Shown one piece after another: positions 52,332 through 60,235 of a stretch of DNA of 64,000 nt. The notes under the pieces were generated by a model. It had not been told where the DNA came from. It saw nothing but the letters and a program-made list of their open reading frames with translations, and made no database searches. Source of the stretch: Halosimplex aquaticum. GTDB taxonomy: Archaea > Halobacteriota > Halobacteria > Halobacteriales > Haloarculaceae. Made by a program: the position numbers and the translations under genes. How positions within the stretch are numbered: position 1 is the stretch's first letter; the number at the start of each line of letters is the position of its first letter. The stretch spans positions 4,712,001-4,776,000 of the forward strand of contig NZ_CP118158.1 in assembly GCF_028747785.1 (NCBI RefSeq), read 5' to 3'.

Positions 52332-53812
52332 ACGCGGACCAGCGCGAACAGGTGCGCTCGAACGCGAAGTACCTGCGAGAGGTCAGGCCGATCGACCCCG
52401 ACGAGATCCACGAGTACGTCGACGGCCAGCCCCACCCCGCGGCGGTGAAACAGGTACTCCGCGAGTCCGCCGTCGACCTCGGTCTCGTCGAGCGCGACGA
52501 CGGGACCTTCGAACCGGTCGAGGAGGGGCCGCTCTCGACGGCGTTCCACGGCGTGGAGGCGTTCCCCGTCGAATACGGCCGCGTCCTGGAAGACATGCTC
52601 GTCGAGCGCTACGGCGCGGGGTGGCCGGACGGCGACTCGGGCGACCGCCTCCGCGAGCGGATCCGCGCGATCAAGGACGACTACTACCACCAGCGCGACG
52701 TGGCCTACGACGCCGAGACCGCGCTCGCGTACGCCGTCTACCACCTGCCGGACTACTACGCCGTCGCCCAGTACGTCCTGGCGGAGCTGGCGCGGGAGGG
52801 CCTCCTGCCCAAGCGACTCCGCGTGCTCGACGTGGGCGCGGGCGTCGGCGGCCCGGCGCTGGGACTACACGACCTCCTCCCCGAGGACGCGCTCGTGGAC
52901 TACCACGCGGTCGAGCCGAGCGACGCCGCCGACGTGCTGGAGGCGATGTTGGCGGAGACGGGCCGGAACTTCTACCCCACTATCCACCGCGAGACGGCCG
53001 AGTCGTTCGATCCGGAAGGATTGGTCGGACGCGAGTCGGATGGGGAGAACGACGCGGACGGGGACGACCGGGCGGGCTTCGACCTGATCCTCTTCTCGAA
53101 CGTGCTGAGCGAACTCGACGACCCCGAGTCCGTCGTCCGGCGGTACGCCGACGCGCTCGCCCCCGACGGGACTATCGTCGGGCTGGCGCCAGCGGACCGC
53201 AACACCGCGATCGGACTCCGCGAGGTCGAGCGGGCCGTCGCCGACCGCGGCCCGCTCACCGTCTACGGGCCCACCGTCCGGCTCTGGCCGGGCGTCACGC
53301 CCGCGGACGACTGCTGGTCGTTCGACGTGAAGCCCGACGTCGAGGTCCCGGCGTTCCAGCGGCGCCTCGACGAGGGCGACCCCGGCGAGTCCGGGCTCGA
53401 CGGCCCCGAGCGCCGCGACGGCGAGTTCGTCAACGCCGACGTGCAGTACGCCTACACGTTCCTCCGGCGCGACGGGCGCCGGCGCGTGGACTTCACGCCC
53501 GACGACTCGCGAGTGGCGCGGTTCGCCGACAGCGACGACCACGTCACCGACCGGCTGAACTACTACGCCGCGAAGCTCAGCCACGACCTCTCCGAGGGCG
53601 GCAACGACCTGTTCCGGGTCGGCGACGGCAGTCAGCAGGTCGACCACTTCGCCGTCTTGACCGAGGAGTCCGTGCTCAACGCCGACCTGCGTTCGGCCGA
53701 GTACGGCGACGTGCTGTCGTTCGAGAACGTCCTCGTCCTCTGGAACGACGACGAGGAGGCGTACAACCTCGTCGTCGACGGCGAGACCGTCGTCGACCGC
53801 GTGCCGGTCTGA
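52328..53812 (+). CDS. Rsm22/METTL17-like methyltransferase
   Basis: This 494-residue protein has a SAM-binding fold: RVLDVGAGVGGPALGL (motif I), YHAVEPSDAA, and LILFSNVLSELDDPESVV. The preceding helix ETALAYAVYHLPDYYAVAQYV matches the Rsm22 family signature. Family members act on the small ribosomal subunit in mitochondria and bind an Fe-S cluster through conserved Cys. This protein has only one Cys (in DDCWSF), so that cluster is lacking. The N-terminal 80 residues look like a winged helix. It may modify archaeal rRNA or assist assembly. Coupled to the TyrA-like gene. Confidence 0.72.
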   Translation: MNADQREQVRSNAKYLREVRPIDPDEIHEYVDGQPHPAAVKQVLRESAVDLGLVERDDGTFEPVEEGPLSTAFHGVEAFPVEYGRVLEDMLVERYGAGWPDGDSGDRLRERIRAIKDDYYHQRDVAYDAETALAYAVYHLPDYYAVAQYVLAELAREGLLPKRLRVLDVGAGVGGPALGLHDLLPEDALVDYHAVEPSDAADVLEAMLAETGRNFYPTIHRETAESFDPEGLVGRESDGENDADGDDRAGFDLILFSNVLSELDDPESVVRRYADALAPDGTIVGLAPADRNTAIGLREVERAVADRGPLTVYGPTVRLWPGVTPADDCWSFDVKPDVEVPAFQRRLDEGDPGESGLDGPERRDGEFVNADVQYAYTFLRRDGRRRVDFTPDDSRVARFADSDDHVTDRLNYYAAKLSHDLSEGGNDLFRVGDGSQQVDHFAVLTEESVLNADLRSAEYGDVLSFENVLVLWNDDEEAYNLVVDGETVVDRVPV

Positions 53813-53900
53813 CGGCGGTTCCGTCCGTTCGGAGAACGCGGCCGATCGCGAGCGTCCACCCGAGCGCAGGGCTTTTGCGACGCCCCTGCCCACGGAGTGT

Positions 53901-54692
53901 ATGGACGAGCCGTCGATCCTCCTGACGAACGACGACGGGATCGAGAGCGCCGGCCTGCGCGCGCTCTACGACACGCTCACCGACGTCGGCGACGTGACGG
54001 TCGTCGCGCCGGCGGTGGACCAGAGCGCCGTCGGCCGGTCGCTCTCACACGACGTGACCGTCCGCGAGCACGACCTCGGCTACGCCATCGAGGGGACGCC
54101 CGCGGACTGCACCGTCGCCGGCCTGGGGTCGCTCGCCCCCGACACGGACATCGTCGTCGCGGGCTGCAACCAGGGAGCGAACCTCGGGTCGTACGTCCTC
54201 GGTCGGTCGGGGACGGTCTCGGCCGCCGTCGAGGCGACGTTCTTCGACGTGCCGGCCATCTCGGTCTCGATGTACATCCCGGTCCGCGACGACGCCGCCT
54301 TCCAGGACGTGCAGGTAGACCCCGCCAGCTACGCGGAAGCCGCGCGGGCGACGGAGTATCTGGTCGAGCGCGCGCCGGGAACGGGCGTCTTCGAGAACGC
54401 CGACTACCTCAACGTCAACGCGCCGGTCGCCGAGTGGGGCCCGGCGGAGATGCAGGTCACCTTCCCCTCGGAGGTCTACCAAATGACCGCCACTCGCGAG
54501 GAGGGGGCGATCGAGTTGCACGACCGCATCTGGGAGCGGATGGCCGAGGGCGACATCCCCGACCCGGAGGGGAGCGACCGCCGAGCGGTCGTCGACGGCG
54601 ACGTGAGCGTCTCGCCGCTGACGGCTCCCCACACCACCGAACACCACGAGGAGCTCAACGCGCTGGCCGACGGCTTCGCGGACGGCGCCTGA
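53901..54692 (+). CDS. surE: 5'/3'-nucleotidase SurE
   Basis: This 263-residue metal-dependent nucleotidase dephosphorylates nucleoside monophosphates. The family signature is present: LLTNDDGIESAGLRAL with the metal-binding Asp pair, VVAPAVDQSAVGRSLS and GTPADCTVAG. The usual SGIN-x-G-x-N loop reads AGCNQGANLG. Length fits SurE. It lies 88 bases after the Rsm22-like gene and could share its transcript. Confidence 0.92.
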   Translation: MDEPSILLTNDDGIESAGLRALYDTLTDVGDVTVVAPAVDQSAVGRSLSHDVTVREHDLGYAIEGTPADCTVAGLGSLAPDTDIVVAGCNQGANLGSYVLGRSGTVSAAVEATFFDVPAISVSMYIPVRDDAAFQDVQVDPASYAEAARATEYLVERAPGTGVFENADYLNVNAPVAEWGPAEMQVTFPSEVYQMTATREEGAIELHDRIWERMAEGDIPDPEGSDRRAVVDGDVSVSPLTAPHTTEHHEELNALADGFADGA

Positions 54693-54785
54693 GTCGGTCC
54701 CGCGGTCCCGTCCGACAGCCGATCGTAACGTATACACTGCAGCCGAGTGACACTCCGATCGAACCGCCCTCCAGCGGTCTCTACA

Positions 54786-56216
54786 ATGAGACAGACAGTC
54801 GCCACCGTCGGCGTCGTCGCCCTCCTCCTGCTCGCGGGTTGCGGGAGCCTCCTCGGCGGGCAGGACACGGCGACGCCGGCACAGACCGACGCATCGACGG
54901 CCCGACCGACAGCGACGCCCGACGGGACGGCGGCCGATCCGACGGCGACGGCTACCGGGTCCCCGACGGCCACCGATTCCCCGACACCAACTGGCTCGCC
55001 GACGCCGACCGACTCGCCGACGCCCACAGCGACCCCGACCGATTCGCCGACGCCGACGCCCACGGCGACGGCCACCCCGACGCAGGCGCCGACAGCCACG
55101 CCCACGGCGACGCCGAACGGCTCCGATGCTCCGGACGTCGCCGTCCGCGGCGGTAATCTCTCGGTCGACGAGGACGCGGTCTACGCGGACGTCCAGGAAC
55201 TGCTCGGGACGGACGTGGAGCCGCCGACCGTCTACGTCCGCGACGAGATGCCGGCGCTCGAACGCTACAACGACCGGCTCGCGGCCGATCCGTTCTACGA
55301 CGCGTTCGGGTACGGTTCCGAGTTCATCAACACGAGCGTCTACCACGGCCAGGCGACCCAGAATCGCATCGTCGTGATGCCAAGGAACGCAAGCGAGCGC
55401 CAGGAGAAGACGCTGCTGGCCCACGAGTACGTCCACTGGATGCAGTTCCACAGCGACGTGGTCGACACGAGCGGCTTCGGCGAGTTCGTCGACGACAGCG
55501 ACTCCCAGCAGGTCGCCGCCGGCCTCGTCGAGGGCGCCTCGGTCTACGTCACCGACGCGTACGTCGACCGGTACCTGAACACCTCGTGGAACCAGACCCA
55601 GGAGCTGCGCGAGCAGTACGAGCGGGGGCCGGCCGGCCGCCGGCTCTTCCGCGCCCGGTACCTCTACGGCTCCCGGTACATCCACTCGCAGGTGGAGAGC
55701 CCGCGTAACGTCTCGTGGCTGTACAACGAGTCGACGCCGACGCCCGTCACCACCGAGCAGCTGATCCACGGCTACACGCCGAACGAGGAACCGGAGCGCA
55801 ACCTCACCATCGCGGTGAACGCCACCGGGAACTGGACGGACGTCTCGAACCACTACGACACCCAGGGCGAGGTCGTCGTCCGGACGATGCTCCGCGCCGA
55901 GCTGAACCGCTCGGCCGCGTCGACGGCCGCGACCGGGTGGGGGAGCGACCACGTCGCCCGCCTGCGCCACGCCGACAACGAGAGCCGTCGCGGGTTCGCC
56001 TGGGCCCTGCGCTGGGACGACGCCGGCGAGGCCGACGAGTTCGCCAGCGCCTTCGACCGCTGGCGCGCCGAGCGGCCCGCGAGCGACGAGACGGCCTACC
56101 GCCTCGTCCGCGTCGACTCCCAGACCGTGACGGTGTTCGCCGGCGACGACGCGTTCGTCGCGAACGCGACCGCGTCGGGAACCAACGGGAACGTGACCGT
56201 CGCGACCGGCAACTGA
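54786..56216 (+). CDS. surface lipoprotein with HExxH zinc-protease motif (Hvo_1808-type)
   Basis: This 476-residue protein has a signal with lipobox LLAGC (C19), then a T/P/S/D-rich spacer (about residues 25-112). The folded part contains TLLAHEYVHWMQF, a HExxH zinc-binding site (H213, H217), and a glutamate 32 residues later in LVEGASVYVTD. This is the gluzincin pattern, so a cell-surface metallopeptidase is plausible. It resembles proteins annotated as Hvo_1808-type surface proteins. The last 20 bases of the gene are part of a perfect tandem duplication that covers the stop codon. A GTATACAC element lies about 55 nt before the ATG. Confidence 0.75.
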   Translation: MRQTVATVGVVALLLLAGCGSLLGGQDTATPAQTDASTARPTATPDGTAADPTATATGSPTATDSPTPTGSPTPTDSPTPTATPTDSPTPTPTATATPTQAPTATPTATPNGSDAPDVAVRGGNLSVDEDAVYADVQELLGTDVEPPTVYVRDEMPALERYNDRLAADPFYDAFGYGSEFINTSVYHGQATQNRIVVMPRNASERQEKTLLAHEYVHWMQFHSDVVDTSGFGEFVDDSDSQQVAAGLVEGASVYVTDAYVDRYLNTSWNQTQELREQYERGPAGRRLFRARYLYGSRYIHSQVESPRNVSWLYNESTPTPVTTEQLIHGYTPNEEPERNLTIAVNATGNWTDVSNHYDTQGEVVVRTMLRAELNRSAASTAATGWGSDHVARLRHADNESRRGFAWALRWDDAGEADEFASAFDRWRAERPASDETAYRLVRVDSQTVTVFAGDDAFVANATASGTNGNVTVATGN

Positions 56217-56240
56217 CCGCCGCGACCGGCAACTGACCGC
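56201..56240 (+). repeat. perfect 20-bp tandem duplication across a stop codon
   Basis: CGCGACCGGCAACTGACCGC occurs at 56201-56220 and again at 56221-56240, without mismatch. The first copy encodes the last residues and TGA of the surface lipoprotein; the second repeats the same end in the spacer. It looks like recent slippage or a short tandem duplication. Confidence 0.85.
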
Positions 56241-56251
56241 CGCAATCGCGC

Positions 56252-56257
56252 TTTTTT
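56252..56257 (+). terminator. T6 terminator after the surface lipoprotein gene
   Basis: Six T follow a GC-rich stretch 35 bases past the stop, a likely archaeal terminator before the AAC(3)-family gene. Confidence 0.45.
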
Positions 56258-56308
56258 CGGCCTCGTCCGTCGCACAACACTCAAATTCCCCGTGCCCGAA
56301 GGCCGGCC

Positions 56309-57121
56309 ATGGGAGAACACGCCGCCGTCGACCGCGTCGACGAACCGGTGACGGTGTCGACGATGGTCGAGGACCTCCGCGGCCTCGGCGTCGAGGCGGG
56401 CGACACCCTGCTCGTCCACTCCTCGCTGAGCGCGCTCGGCTGGGTCTGCGGCGACGCCCAGGCGGTCGTCGACGCGCTCCGGGAGGCGGTGACCGAGCGG
56501 GGGACGCTCGTCGTCCCGACTCACACCGGGCAGTACACGGACCCCGACGTCTGGTCGAACCCGCCGGTCCCGGACGAGTGGATCGAGACGATCCGGGACG
56601 AGCGACCGCCGTTCCGACCGGAGAGTACCCCGTCCAGGGCCGTGGGCGCGATCCCCGAGTGTTTCCGCGCCTACCCGGACGCCGTCAGGAGCCGCCACCC
56701 GACGTTCTCGTTCGCGGCGTGGGGCGCCGACGCCGAGGCGATCGTGGAGGACCACCAATACGACTACGGGCTCGGCGAGCGCTCGCCGCTCGCGCGGGTC
56801 TACGAGCGCGACGGCGCGGTGTTGATGCTCGGGACGAGCTACGACACGAACACGTCGCTCCACCTCGCCGAGTACCGCGCCGAGTTCCCGAAGAACACGG
56901 TCAGCAACGACGCGCCCGTGGTCGAGGACGGCGAGGTCGTCCGCGTCGAGTACGACGACGTGGCGACCGACACCGCGGACTTCGAGGACGTCGGCGCCGC
57001 CTTCGAGGCCGAACGCGGCGACGCGGTCGAGCGCGGGTCTGTCGGCGACGCCGACGCGCGACTCGTCGACCAGCCGGCGCTCGTGGACTTCGCGGTCGAG
57101 TGGTTCGAGACCAACCGCTGA
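56309..57121 (+). CDS. AAC(3)-family acetyltransferase
   Basis: This 270-residue protein is related to aminoglycoside 3-N-acetyltransferases: DTLLVHSSLSALGWV, LVVPTHTGQYTDP and MLGTSYDTNTSLHLAEYRA. The family uses acetyl-CoA on amino groups of sugars; housekeeping members (YokD-like) exist in many archaea. Drug resistance is not implied in a haloarchaeon. It starts 51 bases after the T6 run, so it is likely a separate unit. Confidence 0.85.
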   Translation: MGEHAAVDRVDEPVTVSTMVEDLRGLGVEAGDTLLVHSSLSALGWVCGDAQAVVDALREAVTERGTLVVPTHTGQYTDPDVWSNPPVPDEWIETIRDERPPFRPESTPSRAVGAIPECFRAYPDAVRSRHPTFSFAAWGADAEAIVEDHQYDYGLGERSPLARVYERDGAVLMLGTSYDTNTSLHLAEYRAEFPKNTVSNDAPVVEDGEVVRVEYDDVATDTADFEDVGAAFEAERGDAVERGSVGDADARLVDQPALVDFAVEWFETNR

Positions 57122-57215
57122 GAGTCAGTCGCACTCTTCCCCGGCGGCCACCGTCTCGCCGGGAGCCCTCGTTTGCCGGCCGAGGACTGTTGAGGCCGCG
57201 AGATCAATCGGCCGC

Positions 57216-58001
57216 ATGGAGGAACTACTGTCGAAGGTCGACAGCGGCCCCGACTCGGAGAAGGGAGAGAACGGGCGACTCGGCATCGTCGGCGGGAGCA
57301 TCGAGTTCGCGGGACCGCCGGCGCTCGCCGGGCTCGCCGCGCTCAGGGCCGGGACCGACGTGGCGAAGGTCCTCACCTCGGAGGTCGCCATCGAGGTAGT
57401 CGCTGGCTTCTCTCCGAACATCCTGACGAACCGGTTCACCGGCGACGTGCTCACCGCTGACTCCGTCGGGAAGGTGGCGTCCGTCGCGGCGTGGAGCGAC
57501 GCCCTCGTCATCGGGCCGGGGCTGGAGACGCCCCATCCGGACGCGATCGAGGCGATACTGGAGCGGACCGACGTGCCGACGGTGGTCGACGCGACGGCGA
57601 TCGAACCCGCGCTGGGCGCGGAGTTCGAGGGCGCGGTCCTCACGCCCGACTCGGCGGAGGTCGAGCGCATCGAGGACGAACACGGGTCACTCGACGAGTT
57701 CGTCCGGGCGACGGGGGCCGTCGTCGTCTCCAAAGGGGCCGAGGACGTGATCTACGGCGGCGACGACCGGTACGTCAACGACGAGGGCACGGCGGCGATG
57801 ACCGTCGCGGGCACCGGAGACACGCTGGCCGGCGTGATCGGCTCGCTGCTCGGCCAGGGGCTCGGCCCCGTCGACGCGGCGCGGCTCGGCCCGCGGATCG
57901 TCGGCCGCGCCGGCGAACTCGCCGCCGACGAGTACGGCACCGGGATGGTCGCGACGGACGTGATCGAACGGGTCCCCGCGGCGATCGAGAGCGGCGGATG
58001 A
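57216..58001 (+). CDS. nnrD: ADP/ATP-dependent NAD(P)HX dehydratase
   Basis: This 261-residue ribokinase-like enzyme repairs hydrated NAD(P)H. GRLGIVGGSIEFAGPPALAGLAALR, ALVIGPGLETP and VAGTGDTLAGVIGSLLGQ (anion hole and catalytic Asp) are the YjeF C-terminal signatures. The epimerase half (YjeF N-terminal) is not fused. It could also act as a HMP-type kinase, but the GTGDTLAG form fits NnrD. Confidence 0.87.
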   Translation: MEELLSKVDSGPDSEKGENGRLGIVGGSIEFAGPPALAGLAALRAGTDVAKVLTSEVAIEVVAGFSPNILTNRFTGDVLTADSVGKVASVAAWSDALVIGPGLETPHPDAIEAILERTDVPTVVDATAIEPALGAEFEGAVLTPDSAEVERIEDEHGSLDEFVRATGAVVVSKGAEDVIYGGDDRYVNDEGTAAMTVAGTGDTLAGVIGSLLGQGLGPVDAARLGPRIVGRAGELAADEYGTGMVATDVIERVPAAIESGG

Positions 58002-58083
58002 CGCCGGAGACGGACCCGACCGGGACCAGACCGGCAGTCGACGGAGCGAAGAAGTCAACCCCGCGGCCGGTGAGCACCCCAAC

Positions 58084-58764
58084 ATGAACGGGACGATCGT
58101 CGAACTGCTGGACGGGAACGCGGCCCACGCCGAGGCGTTCGCCGACCGCTTCGACGACGTGCAGGACGCCCAGCACCCGGACGCGGTCACCGTCTGCTGC
58201 TCGGACTCGCGGGTCCTCCAGGACCAGATGTGGGGCAACGAGGAGCCGGGCCACCTCTTCACCGTCGGCAACATCGGCAACCGCGTCGTCCAGCGGGCCG
58301 AGGCGGGCGAGGAGGTCTCCGGCGACGTACTCTACCCGATCGCCCACACGGGGACCGAAGCGGCCGTCGTCGTCGGCCACACCGGCTGCGGCGCGGTGAC
58401 CGCGACCTACCGGGCGCTGACAGACGAACTCTCCGAGCCGGCCGGCATCGAACACTGCCTCGACCTCCTGAAACCGCACCTGGAACCCGGCGTCGAGGCG
58501 CTCCCGGACGGACTCGACGGAGCGGCCGCGGTCAACCGCCTCGTCGAGTACAACGTCGACCGGCAGATCGAGTTCCTCGTCGAGAGCGACGAGGTGCCGG
58601 CGTCGGTCGACCTGGTCGGTGCGGTCTACGACTTCCAGGACGTCTACAGCGGCGCACGCGGTGAGATCCACGTGATCAACGTCGACGGCGAGCGCAGCGT
58701 CGACGGGCTCCGCGACGACCATCCCGACGTCGCGGACCGGATCGACCGCATCTGGGAGTACTGA
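58084..58764 (+). CDS. beta-class carbonic anhydrase
   Basis: This 226-residue enzyme interconverts CO2 and bicarbonate. Zinc ligands are C39, D41 (with R43) in VCCSDSRV, and H99 and C102 in GHTGCGAV. GNIGNRV gives the active-site dyad region. It is encoded beside a cation/proton antiporter and opposite a DabA/DabB inorganic-carbon pump, suggesting a shared role in bicarbonate supply. It is the only carbonic anhydrase I see in the window. Confidence 0.93.
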   Translation: MNGTIVELLDGNAAHAEAFADRFDDVQDAQHPDAVTVCCSDSRVLQDQMWGNEEPGHLFTVGNIGNRVVQRAEAGEEVSGDVLYPIAHTGTEAAVVVGHTGCGAVTATYRALTDELSEPAGIEHCLDLLKPHLEPGVEALPDGLDGAAAVNRLVEYNVDRQIEFLVESDEVPASVDLVGAVYDFQDVYSGARGEIHVINVDGERSVDGLRDDHPDVADRIDRIWEY

Positions 58765-58939
58765 CCGACCGGTAGCGCCCCGCTCGGATGGGTTCTGTTG
58801 CAAGCACAAGGTAATCCCCCCTCTGACCCGTGGATACGGTACTCTCAGGTCGTTGCACCAGTGATATCCGAGCGCCTCGACACCACGACGTCCCGGAAGA
58901 GACCGACGAGTAGCGGGCCGGCCGGACCGGGGTGACACC

Positions 58940-60184
58940 GTGGCGTCGGCGTATCGCTGGCTGTTCGCCGCCGGTGTCCTGGTGCTGCTCCTCGGGCTCT
59001 TCCAGAAGTGGTTCCAGGAGCGGTGGTTCCTCACGGAACCGCTGACGGCGGTCGCACTGGGCATCGCTCTCGGGCCTGCGGGGCTCCAGCTCCTTAACCT
59101 CCCGCCGGCGGCCGACTCGTCGCGGATACTGACCCAGGTCTCGCGGGTGACGCTCGCGGTCGCAGACATGGGCGTCGCCCTGCGGCTCTCGCGCGGCTAC
59201 CCCGTCGAACACTGGCGCTCGCTGGTCGTGATCCTCGGGGTCGGGATGGCCCTCATGTCGCTCGCCACCGGCCTGCTCGTCTGGGGGCTCCTGGGGACCT
59301 CGGTCCTGGTCGCGCTGCTCGTCGGCGCGACCGTCGCCTCGACTGACCCGATCGTCGCGAGCACCATCGTCACGGGACCGGTGGCGAAGCGGACGATCCC
59401 GGCTCGCGTCCGCCAGTTCATCTCGGCCGAGTCGGGGTCGAACGACGGCGCCGCGTACCCGCTCGTCCTCCTGCCGATACTCCTCCTCAACAGACCGACG
59501 GGCGACGCGCTCTCCCGGTGGGCCGTCTACGTCGTCGGCTGGCAGGTCCTCGGCGCCGTCGTCCTCGGCGCGACGCTGGGGTACGCCGCGGGCCGGCTGT
59601 TCGCGTGGTCCGACCGGACGGACATCGTCGAACAGCGGGGGTTCGTCGCCTACACCCTCGCGCTCACCTTCGTGGTCCTCGGCGCCGCGCGACTGCTGAC
59701 CGTCGACGGGATCCTCGCCGCGTTCACCGCCGGGATCGCCTACCGGATGGCGCCTGGCGACCAGCAGCCGTCGGAGGAGCAGACCGTCCAGCAGGCGATG
59801 ACGAAGTTCTTCGTCCTCCCGATGTTCGTCCTCTTCGGCGTCGCTATCCCGTGGGACGGGTGGTTCGCGCTGGGGTCTCGGGGAGTCGTCCTCGCCGTGC
59901 TCGTCCTCCTCGTTCGACGACCGCCCGTCGTGGTCGCGCTCTCGACGTGGATCCGGCCGCTGCGCACCCGGAAGGACATCGGCTTCACGGCCTGGTTCGG
60001 GCCGATCGGCGTCTCGACGATATTCTACGCGACGTTCGCCGTCCAGCGGACCGGTCTCGGGCGGGTCTGGACCGTCGCCTCGCTGCTGCTGTTCGCGTCG
60101 CTGCTGGGCCACGGCCTCACGGCGACGCCGGCGTCGAAGCGGATGCCGCCCGACCCGGCGGACGATACCGGCGACGCCGGATAG
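58940..60184 (+). CDS. CPA-family sodium/proton antiporter
   Basis: This 414-residue membrane protein has about 11-12 hydrophobic helices. Family residues are ATVASTDPIVASTIV (the TDP motif) and FISAESGSNDGAAYPLVL (the ion-binding ESGSNDG). The start is a GTG at 58940. It probably exchanges Na+ for H+. It may rebalance protons for the Dab pump that converges on it from the right. Confidence 0.88.
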   Translation: MASAYRWLFAAGVLVLLLGLFQKWFQERWFLTEPLTAVALGIALGPAGLQLLNLPPAADSSRILTQVSRVTLAVADMGVALRLSRGYPVEHWRSLVVILGVGMALMSLATGLLVWGLLGTSVLVALLVGATVASTDPIVASTIVTGPVAKRTIPARVRQFISAESGSNDGAAYPLVLLPILLLNRPTGDALSRWAVYVVGWQVLGAVVLGATLGYAAGRLFAWSDRTDIVEQRGFVAYTLALTFVVLGAARLLTVDGILAAFTAGIAYRMAPGDQQPSEEQTVQQAMTKFFVLPMFVLFGVAIPWDGWFALGSRGVVLAVLVLLVRRPPVVVALSTWIRPLRTRKDIGFTAWFGPIGVSTIFYATFAVQRTGLGRVWTVASLLLFASLLGHGLTATPASKRMPPDPADDTGDAG

Positions 60185-60235
60185 GATCGGCGGCGTGGCG
60201 ACACCGTCGACGAGGGGGGAAGGGGAGTCGTCGGT

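Noticed and set aside
54900..55120. Repeat array resembling a CRISPR or satellite
   Set aside because: It is the coding sequence of a Thr/Pro/Ser spacer (PTPTDSPTP pattern) in a lipoprotein, with no regular spacer units.
56309..57121. Antibiotic-resistance gene
   Set aside because: The fold is AAC(3)-like, but such housekeeping members are widespread in archaea and there is no mobile context at this site.
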